A DNA stretch of 64,000 nt. Source: JBGRQA01 sp041725895. Lineage in GTDB: Bacteria; Bacteroidota; Bacteroidia; Bacteroidales; Marinifilaceae. Shown piece by piece: positions 27,974 to 37,045 of this stretch. How positions within the stretch are numbered: the first letter of the stretch is position 1; the number at the start of each line of letters is the position of its first letter. The notes below the pieces were generated by a model. The model was given only the letters and a program-made list of their open reading frames with translations, had not been told where the DNA came from and made no database searches. The stretch is taken from positions 48,908 through 112,907 of the forward strand of contig JBGRQA010000020.1 of the NCBI GenBank assembly GCA_041725895.1, read 5' to 3'. The position numbers and the translations under genes are program-made.

Positions 27974-29164
27974 CTATTCTTCATTTTGAATGCCAACAGG
28001 TATAAGAAGCTCATTTCCTCCCTCCACTTCCTTTTGGGGTTTATTGGGTTTCAAACCAAACAGAACCCGCAACAAATTAAACGGCCTTACAAAAAAGATG
28101 TAGATCAACACAGTCGTAACAAAAGAGAAAACGATAACCAGGCCAAACTTAAGCCACACACTCATTTCAAGATCTTTTAGCAAAAAGCCAAAAAAAACAA
28201 TGACTGGCTGATGCAAAAGATAGAAGGGATAGATGGCCTCATTGGCAACTCTCCGGAACCAGGAATCAAAGTTCATAAAACGATAACCATAGCCCAAAAC
28301 AGTTAATCCAACAAACCATCCCAGCAATATAGAATTCACTCCATACGAAACTTCCGCCCAGTACCTGTTGGGGATTAAATCAAAACTCAGAAACATACAA
28401 CATGTAACAATTGTCCCGGCCAGCAAGTTGAGCCTGCGTTGCTTTATTATATTTTCGGTTATGGTTGCACTACCTGCAAAAATGTAACCATACAAAAAGT
28501 AGAGTAGGTAAAAAACAAAATAGGCCCAATCGTTGAACAGGGCATTGGTATTCTGAGGAAAAAAGGGACGAAGAACAATTTGCGAAATAAGGATAGGCAG
28601 ACCCAAAAGCAGCAACCCTCCTTTTCTGCCTGTCAATCTTTCTATCGAACACAGCAAATTATTGGCACGACCGGAACGCAACCACTTGATAACAGGTATA
28701 GCTATCATTGAAAACAGGAACAAGTAGAGGATAAACCAAAGGTGATGCCAACTAAAATTGCCTCCATGGGAATAGGATCCATCAAACATATGAAGGTAGA
28801 AATCCCCTAAAGAAGAATACTGATCATACTTTTCAAGATAGACCTGGACAGGGACCAATAGAAATAGACCGGCAAAAAAGGGCAGCAGCAATCGCCTGCA
28901 TCGTTCCCCTGCATATTGTTTTATGCTTCTTCTCCTGAGAGCCAGTGCTGTTCCCACCCCGGATATAAAAAAGAGCAAGGGCATCCGCCATATATGAAGA
29001 AAGGACCATAAAGGGTTATAAACACTCACCTGTTCAATATTTTTCATGTGCCATCCCCAGGTGTTGTACATCATCCCAATATGAAATATAAAAACACTTA
29101 GGATGAGAATTATTCTTAACCAGTCCACATCATATCTTCTACCGGAATTCAGTTGTTGTTTCAT
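27974..29164 (-). CDS. Acyltransferase family 3 membrane protein
   Basis: Polytopic inner-membrane protein with about ten helices, of the family that O-acylates surface glycans and other envelope molecules. The family start is visible: RYDVDWLRIILILSVFIFH with the conserved histidine, then WRMPLLFFISGVGTALALRRRS with the conserved arginine. I start at ATG 29164 (MKQQLNSGRRYDV). The longer frame adds 58 low-quality residues. The length is about 396. It is last in a run of six minus-strand genes, after a membrane AraC regulator. The acceptor is unknown. Confidence 0.88.
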   Translation of the reverse strand: MKQQLNSGRRYDVDWLRIILILSVFIFHIGMMYNTWGWHMKNIEQVSVYNPLWSFLHIWRMPLLFFISGVGTALALRRRSIKQYAGERCRRLLLPFFAGLFLLVPVQVYLEKYDQYSSLGDFYLHMFDGSYSHGGNFSWHHLWFILYLFLFSMIAIPVIKWLRSGRANNLLCSIERLTGRKGGLLLLGLPILISQIVLRPFFPQNTNALFNDWAYFVFYLLYFLYGYIFAGSATITENIIKQRRLNLLAGTIVTCCMFLSFDLIPNRYWAEVSYGVNSILLGWFVGLTVLGYGYRFMNFDSWFRRVANEAIYPFYLLHQPVIVFFGFLLKDLEMSVWLKFGLVIVFSFVTTVLIYIFFVRPFNLLRVLFGLKPNKPQKEVEGGNELLIPVGIQNEE

Positions 29165-29424
29165 TGTAAATTGTTTTAGAGTCCGCATTCTCCAACTTTT
29201 ATAAAAGTCAAAAACATTCGAACCAGGTTTCCTTTCGATTAACAATCCAAAGAAAAAGGAAGAAGGTGGCAATTGGTGAATTTGCCCATCGGCAGGCAGT
29301 GCTCCCCTATAGGGTGACACTGAAAAACAACCACGCACACACTAACAGACAACAACTTACGAAACAGTCTGTATTATCCCTTTTAAGCAGGAAATAATTG
29401 GATATTTAAGAAAAAAGGAAATTG

Positions 29425-30576
29425 CTAATCCACCTCATCCCGGAATTGTCCCGGGGTTTTACCAGTATATTTTTTAAAAGCTTTACTAAAGGCAGACCTG
29501 GAATTGTATCCCACCCTTTCGGCCAATTCCTCAATTGTGATGGAAGCAGTTTCGGGATAGGACAGGGCTTTTTTCGCCGCCTCAATTCGATTCTCAGCCA
29601 GCCATTCGAAGAAGCTTTTCTCCAGTCGTTCGTTGATCACCTGGGACACATGATGGGAACCTGCCCCAACCTTCTTTGCCAAATCGGATAGGGAAGCCAT
29701 ATTGTTGAGATAGTATTTTTCGTCCACCATACAAATCATCAACTGGTTCAGCAAAGATTTCTTTTGCTCTTCCCCCAACGAAGATTTTTTGTATTTGGAA
29801 GGATTCACCTGGTTGTTTTTGAAAAAGAGGGAATCGTTCACCACCTTAAAACTGGTCAGGTAAAGAAGTAAGGCAATATAACTGGCTATAAAGTAATCCC
29901 CTAAATCACGACCGAAATATAGTTTTACGAATACAAAAATCACGATAATGGCCACAAAGTGGAGCAAGAAATTACGCAACCAGCGCAATCGGACATTCTC
30001 CAATTTCCAGAAATTCTGGCTTTGCTTTTTTACCGTCCTTATTAGATCAAAAAAAGCAAATAACAGGTATATCAGAAAATGCCCAAGGGTTAAATCGTTC
30101 ACGATCAATCGGAGTCGAAGCGGGTCTTCAGAATAAATCATTTCGGCAGGAATTCTTTCCAGCTCCGGATGATTCACCCACAGAAAGGCATTGAATTTAA
30201 ATTCATCAGATTGAATGTAGAAGAAGATACAATATAGCAGGTACAGCACAAAGCCGAGAAAGTGCAGGTAATCTCTCTTTCGAAAATTCGGGTTGAGACT
30301 GGTTCGGATGTACAGATATGCCAAAGGACCTACAGCAAAATTAAGAGGTTCGGCAAAATTACTCAAACCAATAACACGGGTAATGTAGCCCGTATAATTC
30401 ATCCAGATCTCCAAAATAATAAGAGATATGGAAAGAATAAACAAACCATAGAAACGATTGGACAGGATTTTTCGATTCTCTCCATTGAGAAAGAACAGGC
30501 ATAGAAAAAACCCCTGAAACAAACCCAACAGAATGAGCAGGCTATAAAATGTCAATCGTAATTCGATAGGATACAT
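29425..30576 (-). CDS. AraC-family regulator with integral-membrane N-terminus
   Basis: The first 240 residues form about seven membrane helices (LLILLGLFQGFFLCLFFL, GLFILSISLIILEIW and others). The C-terminal 100 residues are an AraC/XylS double helix-turn-helix. The second one is NRIEAAKKALSYPETASITIEELAERVGYNSRSAFSKAFKKYTGKTPGQFRDE in layout, with the key GYNSRSAFSKAFKK block. This architecture suggests a membrane-tethered transcription factor that senses an envelope or membrane signal. It lies 260 bp upstream of the acyltransferase gene and 76 bp after the S41 peptidase. Likely targets are its neighbours (inference). Confidence 0.9.
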   Translation of the reverse strand: MYPIELRLTFYSLLILLGLFQGFFLCLFFLNGENRKILSNRFYGLFILSISLIILEIWMNYTGYITRVIGLSNFAEPLNFAVGPLAYLYIRTSLNPNFRKRDYLHFLGFVLYLLYCIFFYIQSDEFKFNAFLWVNHPELERIPAEMIYSEDPLRLRLIVNDLTLGHFLIYLLFAFFDLIRTVKKQSQNFWKLENVRLRWLRNFLLHFVAIIVIFVFVKLYFGRDLGDYFIASYIALLLYLTSFKVVNDSLFFKNNQVNPSKYKKSSLGEEQKKSLLNQLMICMVDEKYYLNNMASLSDLAKKVGAGSHHVSQVINERLEKSFFEWLAENRIEAAKKALSYPETASITIEELAERVGYNSRSAFSKAFKKYTGKTPGQFRDEVD

Positions 30577-30652
30577 ATTTTTTCGACTCCAAATAATTTG
30601 GATGTTAAATTAAGCAAATTCACAGGATTCCTAACAGTACTCAGAAATCTTT

Positions 30653-32059
30653 TTAGTGACTTGCCAGCTTCGAACGAATCAGGTTAAGGGTATATTCCAA
30701 GACCTCGTCCTTCTCATTGAAATGCATTTCCGGAGTCAGCGAGATTAGATGATCCGGTACAACACCCCGGTTGGGATTCTCATTCCCATACTGCTGAAAC
30801 TTTCGTGGGGACAGAAATATTTTAAGTTTGGAATTAGGTAGCTGAAATTTAAGCATGTCTCCAAAATATTCCACTCTCCCTCCAGTCTCCTGGCCTATGA
30901 TAGTCCCCAGGTTCAATTCCTTAAAAACCCCGGCAAAGGTAGCCGCTCCGGAGTAGGATCCCTCATCCGTCAACAAGTAGATCTCCCCTTTAAACTTTGT
31001 AGCTTTGCTCTTTGGCTCATGCAAACTTCCCTCCTCGACCAACAAATCACCAACCGACAACTTCATCAACTTCTGATAGCGGTCGGGGTAACGGGTTTGG
31101 TAGTAGGCCTGTGCCTCTTTACTGTTCCGGGTAGTAACCTTCATGAACTGCCGATATGCTCTATCGGTCAGGTAATTCATCAGGGAATCGGCCACAATGC
31201 TTCGTCCCCCGCCATTGCCCCGAACATCCAGAATGAGATGCTGGCTCTGCGCCTGTTGAATTTGCATAAAAGTAGAATCAGAAAATTCACAGAATTCTTT
31301 CAATTGCATCATGCTCCCTATCTTGATGTAAGCAGTTGCATACTCCTCAAATAGTCTGGAGGAGAAATTCGATTTTTTTTGCTGCCCATACCGATTCTTC
31401 CGTGCCGTAAAAAATTCTCGTGCCTTCACTCCTGAAACAGTACATGTGAGTGTATCCCCCTTTGTAAGGTAAGTAACCTGGTAATCCTGCTCAAAACCGT
31501 AACAAAACCACAAGAAAATGCCAAAATAGTATTCCACCATTTTGTTCTTTATCATCTTAACTTTCCCCCCGGTTAAGCTTCGAAACTTTCTCAGGATTTC
31601 ACCCGCCGATAGGGAATTTATGGAAATGATTTCCTCATGATTCATAAAGCGCAAACTGTCCCGGCTGTTGTTCTGATTCACAAACAATTTATCGCCAATA
31701 ATTTTTACCGTAAAGGGAAAAACGAGACCTCCTGCCTGATTGTACTTTATGCGACCATCGAAGGGCAGATTGACAAAGCTATGCCCATCCTGAAGTTGAG
31801 CAAGCAAAGAAGACAACCGAAGGTAAAATTGTTCCTGCAAAAGAGAATCCGGCAATTGAGCGGCCAATTCATTACAGGAATTCTCCCAACCATACCGAAC
31901 CGAATCATTCAATAGCAGGGGATGAATGTGCTCTACTTTCTCCTTAAAAAAATTGAAATCCTCAACCAGTTCCTTATGGTTAGAGTACTCTTTGGAGGTT
32001 TGTCCATTCAAAGAAAAAACCGAAAGAATCAACAGGAATAAACCGATACACTGCTTCAT
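30653..32059 (-). CDS. Secreted S41 family peptidase
   Basis: Tail-specific-protease-type serine peptidase exported by a signal peptide (MKQCIGLFLLILSVFSLNGQ). I chose ATG 32059 for that reason. The S41 core is seen as QDGHSFVNLP, HLILDVRGNGGGRS (oxyanion strand) and LLTDEGSYSGAATFAGVF, where the serine of the SYSGA-type motif is the nucleophile. It continues with IGQETGGRVEYFG and ends NRGVVPDHLI. No clear PDZ domain is seen. The substrate is unknown. It lies between an HExxH protein and the membrane AraC regulator on the same strand. Confidence 0.88.
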   Translation of the reverse strand: MKQCIGLFLLILSVFSLNGQTSKEYSNHKELVEDFNFFKEKVEHIHPLLLNDSVRYGWENSCNELAAQLPDSLLQEQFYLRLSSLLAQLQDGHSFVNLPFDGRIKYNQAGGLVFPFTVKIIGDKLFVNQNNSRDSLRFMNHEEIISINSLSAGEILRKFRSLTGGKVKMIKNKMVEYYFGIFLWFCYGFEQDYQVTYLTKGDTLTCTVSGVKAREFFTARKNRYGQQKKSNFSSRLFEEYATAYIKIGSMMQLKEFCEFSDSTFMQIQQAQSQHLILDVRGNGGGRSIVADSLMNYLTDRAYRQFMKVTTRNSKEAQAYYQTRYPDRYQKLMKLSVGDLLVEEGSLHEPKSKATKFKGEIYLLTDEGSYSGAATFAGVFKELNLGTIIGQETGGRVEYFGDMLKFQLPNSKLKIFLSPRKFQQYGNENPNRGVVPDHLISLTPEMHFNEKDEVLEYTLNLIRSKLASH

Positions 32060-32165
32060 AAAATCAAAGGTTTTGTACAATCACTTTACAATCGAATAAT
32101 TAAACTGCATTAAGTTAATTAAAAACCTTGAATAAATAAAGTTCCGATTCACACAGAGAAACGAC

Positions 32166-32918
32166 TTATTTATTCTGCAAAAAACGTTCAATCACCCCGG
32201 GAAGATCCTCAAAATCCTTAGTGGATTTCAAACAGGAATCGATACGTTTATCTCCAAAGCTTTGCAACTGGTAATTGGGCACCAGCTCGGGGAAGTGGAG
32301 GGAAACAAAAAGATCAACAATCCGCTCCTTTAAGGTATGCGACAATTTAAAGCGCTGCACAATGGGAGCTTCAATGCCAATGTGCACAATTTCGTGAATT
32401 ATTGTGTAGCTTGGATTCTGGTAGCCCTTAAATCCTCCTTGCCCATTGGTCATGATCAGGATGGAACCACGATCGGGATCGTAACTGCCACCCGGACCGT
32501 AAAGGGTTAAATTCACCTGATAGCGGTTGAATTCATTGAATCCCCATTGCTTTTGATAAGTCGAAAGAGTTTCAAAAATCTTTTCGATTTGCGGCAGTTC
32601 CCTCACGATCTTTTCATATCCCTCGGTATAAGCATCCGGTTTGTACAATTCGGAAGAAAAAGTCGATAACAGTCTGTCGTAATCCTTCTGTTCCAGCTCC
32701 TTCTTTTTGGCTTTGGTCTTCAGCTCTTCAATCAATTCATGATGGGGCAAGGAAAGCTGGTAATTGTTTCGTTCAAAAAATTCAATGTCGCGAATGTTTT
32801 GCCAGATGTACTGCACCTCCATCTCCGCTGAGGGGATTTGGACATACACATAAGACAATTGAGCGGGAAGGCCAAGAGTCAATAGTAAAAGAAACAGGGT
32901 TGAAATGATTTTCTTCAT
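32166..32918 (-). CDS. Secreted HExxH protein, putative zinc peptidase
   Basis: I do not recognise the family. The 250-residue precursor has a clear signal peptide (MKKIISTLFLLLLTLGLPAQ). It contains a zincin-like motif HEIVH at residues 175-179 in IIHEIVHIGIE. Glu198 (TLKERIVDLFVSLHF) is correctly placed to be a third zinc ligand of a gluzincin. The preceding NLTLYGPGGSYDPDRGSILI is a possible substrate-side strand. The middle is helical and lysine/glutamate rich. It sits between a membrane protein and the S41 peptidase gene, so two secreted peptidase-like proteins are adjacent. Peptidase activity is inference. Confidence 0.68.
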   Translation of the reverse strand: MKKIISTLFLLLLTLGLPAQLSYVYVQIPSAEMEVQYIWQNIRDIEFFERNNYQLSLPHHELIEELKTKAKKKELEQKDYDRLLSTFSSELYKPDAYTEGYEKIVRELPQIEKIFETLSTYQKQWGFNEFNRYQVNLTLYGPGGSYDPDRGSILIMTNGQGGFKGYQNPSYTIIHEIVHIGIEAPIVQRFKLSHTLKERIVDLFVSLHFPELVPNYQLQSFGDKRIDSCLKSTKDFEDLPGVIERFLQNK

Positions 32919-32972
32919 AAAAGAATAAATTCAATAATTACAATTTCTTACTAAAGGCCTACGAATATACAA

Positions 32973-33446
32973 CTATATTAAACTATCCCGAACTCCGACA
33001 TTTTTTCCGGAAAAGGAAATTAGTAATTGGACAATGTTTAAAATGACGAGCACCAATGAGGTAAATAAAAGAGCTCCCAAAAGACTATGGTACAAATCAG
33101 GAATTATATACTGCTGTGATTCCGGAAATAATCGATAGGTTCCTCTAAAGAAACGATTATAACTCTCTACCCTTTCTGCGGAGGCACCAAAAATCAAAAG
33201 CTTCCAATGGGCGTTCCATTGCAAAAGGGACCAAAGACTAAGAAATAGTAAGGAAAAGATATCAATGTACTTCCACATAAGGGCATTCCCTACATTGGAA
33301 ATAAGCAGAAAAAGCAACAGTAAACCAAACATACTAAAAATGCTGGTCTCACCTGGTAGGGTAAGATTTGTAGGATCTATAAAAATGATAAAGTACCAGA
33401 GAGTTAAGAGGATCATACTGATCCGCGTAATTGTTTTTAGTTTCAT
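32973..33446 (-). CDS. Small membrane protein, four helices, unknown
   Basis: About 157 residues from ATG 33446 (MKLKTITRIS). The longer frame at 33476 adds ten residues. Hydrophobic segments are at SMILLTLWYFIIFID, SMFGLLLLFLLISNVG, IFSLLFLSLWSLLQW and LLGALLFTSLVLVILNIVQLL, consistent with four membrane helices. I do not recognise a family. It lies 49 bp after the potassium-channel gene and 54 bp before the HExxH gene, so it is likely cotranscribed with them. Confidence 0.68.
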   Translation of the reverse strand: MKLKTITRISMILLTLWYFIIFIDPTNLTLPGETSIFSMFGLLLLFLLISNVGNALMWKYIDIFSLLFLSLWSLLQWNAHWKLLIFGASAERVESYNRFFRGTYRLFPESQQYIIPDLYHSLLGALLFTSLVLVILNIVQLLISFSGKNVGVRDSLI

Positions 33447-33495
33447 GTGTTTAAATTTATCTACATTGATATCCAAATAATTTTCCAGAAGCCTC

Positions 33496-34197
33496 CTATT
33501 TTTTATCCTCCTTGATGTAGGTGATAAACTTTGCTGACAGTTCTGCTGTTACAACTGAAAACAAGCCCATCCCACTCAGAGTAAGTATCATGGCAATAAC
33601 TTTCCCTATTTTTGTTATTGGAAAAATATCGCCATAGCCAACCGAAGTAACTGTGATAAAAGCCCACCAAATAGCATCGAAGAACTCATTTATATTGGGA
33701 TTTAGATCTTTTTCAAAACTATAGAATGCCAATGAGGAGTAAAACAATACAATCACCAGTATTAAAATGTAGGATACCAATAAATTTCTTAGCTTATTGC
33801 CTAGTAACCATCGAACAATTGGAATTAATCCTTTCCCCCCTTTCAATAGTTTAAGTAATTTTAAAAGCTTAACAAATCTTACAATACGGGTTATCCGCAA
33901 CATTCGAAAAACACCAACAAACGGAATGGAAGAGAGAAAATCGATCCACCTTTTCTTGAAATAGGTCCATTTGTCATCCGCTTTGCTTAAGAAATAAAAA
34001 AAATCTCCCAAAAAGAACAGACAGATCACAAAATCAATCCTCTCCAAAACAAGTAAAGTCTTACTATCTAATGGAATAATAATCTCAATTGATAATTCAA
34101 TCAAGACGTATAGAGATAGCAATAGAATAAAAGTTTCCCACAAATTAACTGACCCTTTTTCTAGTTCTAATAAGTTATCAGTCCTATCATTTTCCAT
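33496..34197 (-). CDS. Voltage-gated-type K+ channel
   Basis: Six-helix potassium channel of 233 residues. The selectivity filter TVTSVGYGDIFP near residue 190 is the K+ signature. Helix S4 carries regularly spaced arginines and lysines (RMLRITRIVRFVKLLKLLKLL), as in voltage sensors. The gene has no cytoplasmic ligand domain beyond a short tail (ELSAKFITYIKEDKK). It is the first of the six-gene minus-strand run; the 43-bp repeat array lies upstream of it. Confidence 0.93.
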   Translation of the reverse strand: MENDRTDNLLELEKGSVNLWETFILLLSLYVLIELSIEIIIPLDSKTLLVLERIDFVICLFFLGDFFYFLSKADDKWTYFKKRWIDFLSSIPFVGVFRMLRITRIVRFVKLLKLLKLLKGGKGLIPIVRWLLGNKLRNLLVSYILILVIVLFYSSLAFYSFEKDLNPNINEFFDAIWWAFITVTSVGYGDIFPITKIGKVIAMILTLSGMGLFSVVTAELSAKFITYIKEDKK

Positions 34198-34455
34198 ATC
34201 GTAGATTCTAGATTATCTGTTAAATATAAACATTAATCCTTTTAGTCGCATACAAAACATAACTTTTCTTACTTCAACAAAAAAAGCAGCATGAAAAACG
34301 GAGTATACTAACCCCAAAAAACAACCTTAAACACCTCGAATACAAGAAAGATTCATTTTTAAGATGCAGAATATATGATCCCTCTTTGTCTCCAATCAAG
34401 AGAAATAATTAAGTTATCTCCTGTTAGTTTAAAGGAACCTTTATTGTATGAAATA

Positions 34456-34763
34456 ATACCTCTTCGACGGACTAAAAGAATCCTTTGTTGGGGTATCAAT
34501 ACCCCTTCGACCAGCTAAAAGAACACGTTGCTGGGGTAACAACACCCCTTCGACCGGCTAAAAGAACCCGTTGCTGGGGTAACAACATCCCTTCGACGGG
34601 CCAAAAGAATCCATTGCTGGGGTAACAATACCCCTTCGACGGGCTAAAAGATCCCTTTGTTGGGGTAACAACACCCCTTCGACGGGCCAAAAGAATTCTT
34701 TGTTGGGGTAACAATACCCCTTCGACGGACCAAAAGAACCCTTTGCTGGGGTAAGAACACCAC
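34456..34763. repeat. Tandem array of a 43-bp repeat, seven units
   Basis: TTCGAC recurs at 34463, 34506, 34549, 34592, 34635, 34678 and 34721, exactly 43 bp apart, and a degraded unit follows at 34764. Each unit contains GGGGTAACAA, ACCCCTTCGAC and GGCTAAAAGAA, with GGGGT/ACCCC able to pair. Units differ by point changes, some in both halves of the pairing. The period is not a multiple of three, so the open frames crossing it are not evidence of coding. Confidence 0.93.
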
Positions 34764-34830
34764 TTCATGCCGAATCTTACAAAGCTTGCAAAAACACCCC
34801 ACCTCCTCCAGAAACAGAGCATTTCCATTC

Positions 34831-34864
34831 AAAAAAAGAAAGCGGTCCTTTCAGACCACTTTCC
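34831..34864 (-). terminator. Terminator of the 160-aa hypothetical gene
   Basis: Stem GAAAGtGGTC/GACCgCTTTC with a six-base loop followed on the minus strand by T7. Confidence 0.88.
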
Positions 34865-34886
34865 ACTAAAAAACAATAGAGATTGT

Positions 34887-35369
34887 CTAATCTTCCTCCT
34901 CCTTCTTACCATTTTTTCTTGTAAAGAATTTCTTCAAATCATTGTAGATGGGAACAGCATTCTCAATATTTTCCTGGGCATTGAAACGAACCGTCCGATA
35001 GTAGGCCAGGGAGGCCTGATAATTGTCGTGATCCAACAGAATTTTGGTATCGGTAAGCTTTCGAAGCAAGATTTCGGTATCCTGAATCAAATGCTCTACA
35101 AACTCCCGGCTTTCCTTATCGCGCTTGAATTCCTCCGTATCCACAGAAGCAGGAATAAACTCGGGAAACTGATTCATGTATCCTTCCACCTTGTTAATGA
35201 ACAATTTGTTCTGCTCGGCCACCGATCCCAAATTTCGACGATCGGCATTGGAAAGCGATTCGGTGTTGGGATTCACAATATCATTTATATTCTTATAATT
35301 CTGACCCAGGACATCCTTTTGCTCCTGCGTAAAATCAACCTTTATAATATCTGCAGTTTTCATAAGCAT
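34887..35369 (-). CDS. Hypothetical helical protein, 160 aa
   Basis: I do not recognise it. It is soluble, predicted all-helical and charged, with no signal peptide. Typical segments are QNYKNINDIVNPNTESLSNA and HLIQDTEILLRKLTDTKIL. The C-terminus is basic then acidic (RKNGKKEEED). Two ATGs are possible, at 35369 and 35363 (MKTADIIKV), and the second looks more natural. It has its own terminator and no obvious partner. The layout (two helical hairpins) recalls bacterial four-helix bundles, which is not a functional call. Confidence 0.72.
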   Translation of the reverse strand: MLMKTADIIKVDFTQEQKDVLGQNYKNINDIVNPNTESLSNADRRNLGSVAEQNKLFINKVEGYMNQFPEFIPASVDTEEFKRDKESREFVEHLIQDTEILLRKLTDTKILLDHDNYQASLAYYRTVRFNAQENIENAVPIYNDLKKFFTRKNGKKEEED

Positions 35370-35875
35370 CTATTTTATAATTATTTATATTAAATTTACG
35401 CCACTTTTCAGTTATTGTCAATACCCTGAAAAAATATTTTCCCCTTTTTTCGAAAAATTTTTTTTTACAAACTGTTGGGAAAAATGCAAGTACAAACTCC
35501 CCCTGTTCTGCTTCTATCCCGGATGATTTTGCAAGCAATACCCTGAACCGAAAATTTTGACCCCCAATTGACCTTGGCTTCCCCATTCCGCAAGCTTCTT
35601 TATTTGGAATAATTCTTATTTAGATTTTTATTCCACTCACTAAATCAGAAAAAACAGCATACCCCAAAGTCTTTATTTTACAATATCACACTAATTTTTA
35701 TGTATTTAATATTTTTTATTCCATTGAGATATTTATATATTTAACATCATAGCAAAAATATTATGAGGTTATCTCAATGAATGTAACGTGCAGGATTTCC
35801 AAACCAAACTTTCGTCTAGATCAGAAAGCTTGTTCCAGCCGTTTCATCCAACCCTAAACAAATAAATTTTACAGG
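35370..35875. other. Intergenic region upstream of sucCD
   Basis: Very AT-rich 506 bp without a coding frame. It must hold the sucCD promoter; no perfect TAnnTTTG was seen. A 10-bp inverted repeat at 35722-35779 is its only clear structure. Confidence 0.5.
35722..35779. promoter_or_regulatory. Inverted repeat upstream of sucC
   Basis: Perfect 10-bp arms CATTGAGATA (35722-35731) and TATCTCAATG (35770-35779), 38 bp apart, about 100 bp before the sucC start. It could be a split operator or an mRNA leader stem. Confidence 0.45.
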
Positions 35876-37045
35876 ATGAAGATTCACGAATATCAAGCCA
35901 AAGAGATTCTACGATCCTTTGGAGTCCCCGTTCCCGATGGGAAAGTTGCCTTTACGGTAAAAGAGGCCGAAGAAGCTGCTGCAGAGCTGGGGCTTCCGGT
36001 GGTTGTTAAAGCCCAAATCCATGCCGGTGGCCGAGGTAAAGGTGGTGGCGTAAAATTTGCCCCTACGGCTGCTGATGTAAGTCAATATGCCGAAGACATA
36101 CTGGGTATGACCCTTGTAACTCACCAAACCGGACCGGAAGGGAAACTGGTAAAGAAAGTTTTAATTGAGAAAGCCTCGAATATCGACCGCGAATTGTACG
36201 CCGGCATAGTGCTGGACCGCGCCAACTCCAAAATCACTTTCATGGTATCTACCGAAGGCGGAATGGAGATTGAAAAGGTAGCCGAAGAAACTCCGGAGAA
36301 GATTGTAAAAATAGCTGTTGATGCCGCCGTTGGCTTGCAAGGCTTCCAGGCTCGGCAAATGGCTTTCGCTTTGGGATTGGAAGGCGATGCCTTAAAGAAT
36401 GGAGTAAAATTCTTTATGGCACTGTACAAAGCCTATATGAGTACCGATGCTTCCCTATTTGAAATCAACCCGCTGGTTGTAACAAAAGAAGGTGAGGTGC
36501 TGGCCCTGGATGCCAAAGTAAATTTCGACGACAATGCCTTGTATCGCAACAAAGGATTGGTTGAATTGCGCGACCTGGACGAAGAGGAGCCCCTGGAGAT
36601 TGAAGCCGCCCGCTCAGGATTGAACTACATCAAGCTGGATGGAAACATTGGCTGTATGGTAAACGGTGCAGGATTGGCAATGGCTACTATGGATATTATC
36701 AAGCTAACCGGAGCAGAGCCCGCCAACTTCCTGGATGTGGGAGGGGGAGCTTCCGCCGAAACCGTAGAGAAGGGATTCCGCATCATTCTCTCCGACCCCA
36801 ACGTTAAGGCAGTTCTTATAAACATCTTTGGAGGAATCGTTCGTTGCGACCGTGTAGCCAAAGGTGTGATGGAAGCCGTTAAGAATGTGAAAACCAAGGT
36901 GCCCATCGTGGTTCGCCTGCAAGGAACCAATGCCGAAGAAGGAAAGAAACTGCTGGATGCCTCGGGCATGAACATTATTGCAGCAACAGAACTGAAGGAT
37001 GCTGCAGAAAAAGTTGTATCAACCCTGAATAAAATTGAAGCATAA
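35876..37045 (+). CDS. sucC: Succinate-CoA ligase (ADP-forming) beta subunit
   Basis: Nucleotide- and substrate-binding subunit of succinyl-CoA synthetase, making ATP from succinyl-CoA in the TCA cycle or its reductive branch. An ATP-grasp domain fills the N-terminal half (MKIHEYQAKEILRSFGVPVP, VVVKAQIHAGGRGKGGGVK). The C-terminal CoA-ligase domain has INIFGGIVRCDRVAKGV. Length 389 is standard. AGG lies just before the ATG. Its stop overlaps the sucD start by one base, so both subunits are made from one message in equal amounts. Confidence 0.97.
   Translation: MKIHEYQAKEILRSFGVPVPDGKVAFTVKEAEEAAAELGLPVVVKAQIHAGGRGKGGGVKFAPTAADVSQYAEDILGMTLVTHQTGPEGKLVKKVLIEKASNIDRELYAGIVLDRANSKITFMVSTEGGMEIEKVAEETPEKIVKIAVDAAVGLQGFQARQMAFALGLEGDALKNGVKFFMALYKAYMSTDASLFEINPLVVTKEGEVLALDAKVNFDDNALYRNKGLVELRDLDEEEPLEIEAARSGLNYIKLDGNIGCMVNGAGLAMATMDIIKLTGAEPANFLDVGGGASAETVEKGFRIILSDPNVKAVLINIFGGIVRCDRVAKGVMEAVKNVKTKVPIVVRLQGTNAEEGKKLLDASGMNIIAATELKDAAEKVVSTLNKIEA

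Noticed and set aside
34456..34763. CRISPR array
   Set aside because: Units follow each other directly with no unique spacers, and no cas gene is in the window.
34496..34828. Open reading frames through the 43-bp repeat array
   Set aside because: The repeat period is not a multiple of three, so each unit is read in a different frame and the arginine/proline-rich translation is an artefact of GC-rich repeats without stops.
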